A stretch of DNA of 6,755 nt, taken from Nitrospira sp. GTDB lineage: Bacteria > Nitrospirota > Nitrospiria > Nitrospirales > Nitrospiraceae. Shown one piece after another: positions 6,133 through 6,755 of the stretch (position 1 is the first letter of the stretch; each line of letters starts with the position of its first letter). A program made the position numbers and the translations under genes. The notes under the pieces are model-generated. The model saw only the letters and a program-made list of their open reading frames with translations, had not been told where the DNA came from and did not search any database. Where the stretch lies: contig JAOUEB010000075.1 in NCBI GenBank assembly GCA_029858925.1, forward strand, positions 1 through 6,755, given 5' to 3'.

Positions 6133-6381
6133 TTAGACCTGTTTCATCCACTCGATTTGGCCGATTTTCTCTAAGTCGATGTACAGCGAAATCCACGGGC
6201 ATTTCATCTCTGGGTAGACTTCGCAGAACCCGCCTTTTCGCACGCCTCCGCAAGGACCGTGCGCCATAAACTTCGGGCACTCGGCCTTGAGCGAGTCGTC
6301 CGGAATCGGCGGGCGCTTATGCACGCCGCCGACGTGGGCGCCTGCGTCATCTTCACCTGGTATGAGTACACGAAGAGGCAT
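6133..6381 (-). CDS. Small four-cysteine protein resembling the MTHFR C-terminal domain (MetV-like)
   Basis: The 82-residue product has a flexible N-terminus (about 1-33) and a compact Cys motif: CPKFMAHGPCGG (35-46), GFCEV (51-55) and CPWISLY (from 61). The four cysteines are at 35, 44, 53 and 61. From memory this matches the domain at the C-terminus of some methylenetetrahydrofolate reductases and in MetV, the partner of short MetF in acetogens. Here it is free-standing while the window's MetF lacks it, so a MetF partner or electron-transfer role is inferred. The cysteines could bind zinc or an Fe-S cluster. The ATG at 6381 has no good ribosome-binding site; an AGGAG at 6425-6421 lies farther upstream, so the start could be up to 12 codons earlier at a non-standard codon. 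It is 19 bp before queF. I avoid a gene symbol because family membership is from motif memory. Confidence 0.8.
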   Translation of the reverse strand: MPLRVLIPGEDDAGAHVGGVHKRPPIPDDSLKAECPKFMAHGPCGGVRKGGFCEVYPEMKCPWISLYIDLEKIGQIEWMKQV

Positions 6382-6517
6382 GGGCGTAGTGTAAACGGAT
6401 TGAGACAGATCGGCAATCGTCTCCTAAAGTTTATCGTAGAGTGCTTCAGGAGGCGCTTCGTGCGATTCTCCTCACCAAAAGTGATTTGGGGCGAATGGCC
6501 TATCTGCTTGACCAGCT

Positions 6518-6549
6518 CTGGGCCTTCTTTCGGATACCCTGGGCCTTCT
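6518..6549 (+). repeat. 11-bp direct repeat spaced by 21 bp
   Basis: CTGGGCCTTCT occurs at 6518-6528 and again at 6539-6549, start to start 21 bp, which is two helical turns. It sits about 140-170 bp upstream of the MetV-like start and 90-120 bp before the rightward promoter. It could be an operator-like site or part of an amino-acid repeat in a short open frame; no function is shown. Confidence 0.5.
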
Positions 6550-6637
6550 GAGAAGTTGTGTTGAATTTCAGGACGTTATAGTATCATCATGTCTGTCAGG
6601 TCTGTGTCCGTCGATTCCTAGCGGACGACATATGACA

Positions 6638-6667
6638 TTGACAGTCTTTTTTCGGCTTTGCTAGGAT
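6638..6667 (+). promoter_or_regulatory. Probable sigma70-type promoter reading out of the window
   Basis: A perfect TTGACA (6638-6643) is followed by an 18-bp spacer containing a T-run and by TAGGAT (6662-6667; 4 of 6). Transcription would begin near 6674 and continue beyond 6755. No convincing ribosome-binding site plus start codon appears before the edge, so the leader is at least about 80 nt or the product is a non-coding RNA. Confidence 0.55.
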
Positions 6668-6755
6668 GGCCGAGACGCGAGTGGCGGATTGACTTGATCC
6701 ACATCATCCATCCTCACCGTCTTCGGGTTTTCTTCGTTTCATTGTGGTTGCGTTG

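Larger units (their letters stand above)
6382..6755. other. Stretch without a confident gene
   Basis: This region separates the minus-strand MetV-like/queF/apaH unit from whatever lies to the right. It contains a possible upstream start region for the MetV-like gene (AGGAG at 6425-6421), a weak plus-strand open frame at 6390-6551, an 11-bp direct repeat at 6518-6549, a possible minus-strand -10 (TATAAC at 6580-6575, without a matching -35), and an outward promoter at 6638-6667. I see no tRNA, terminator or mobile element in it. Long open frames crossing from the MetV-like gene appear to be shadows. Confidence 0.6.

Overview
The window reads as ordinary chromosomal DNA of a moderately GC-rich Gram-negative bacterium. 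The gene set and protein style (short MetF, a small free-standing MetF-C-terminal-type Cys protein, single-domain QueF, ApaH of the proteobacterial type) remind me of the Nitrospira lineage. That assignment is an impression and cannot be confirmed from the sequence alone.

Left part (1-1891): the tail of an unrecognised plus-strand gene converges on a minus-strand two-gene unit. That unit encodes an exported beta-propeller-like protein followed, with a 4-bp ATGA overlap, by a small protein with an eight-cysteine N-terminal zinc-ribbon-like region and a His-rich tail. Its probable promoter (TTGACA, 18-bp spacer, TACGAT) overlaps the two most upstream possible start codons, so a more downstream ATG is preferred.

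Middle (about 1957-4769): a plus-strand one-carbon unit, folD - metF - panB. FolD interconverts 5,10-methylene-, 5,10-methenyl- and 10-formyl-tetrahydrofolate. MetF reduces 5,10-methylene-THF to 5-methyl-THF, and PanB spends 5,10-methylene-THF to make ketopantoate for pantothenate and CoA. All three meet at 5,10-methylene-THF. Between folD and metF lies a 93-bp nested palindrome that includes the folD stop codon.

Right part (4763-6381): a minus-strand unit in transcription order: an 82-residue four-cysteine protein resembling the C-terminal domain of some methylenetetrahydrofolate reductases (MetV-like), then queF (queuosine biosynthesis), then apaH (diadenosine tetraphosphatase). apaH runs tail to tail into panB with a 7-bp overlap. 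The MetV-like protein may partner the short MetF encoded about 2.2 kb away on the other strand. The queF start codon and ribosome-binding site lie inside a four-copy 7-bp tandem repeat.

Right edge (6382-6755): no confident gene. It holds an 11-bp direct repeat, a weak short open frame, and a good sigma70-type promoter pointing out of the window. I see no RNA gene, CRISPR array, insertion sequence or phage gene. The most interesting items are the split MetF/MetV-like arrangement, the nested palindrome and the heptamer repeat at the queF start; no wholly new system is evident.
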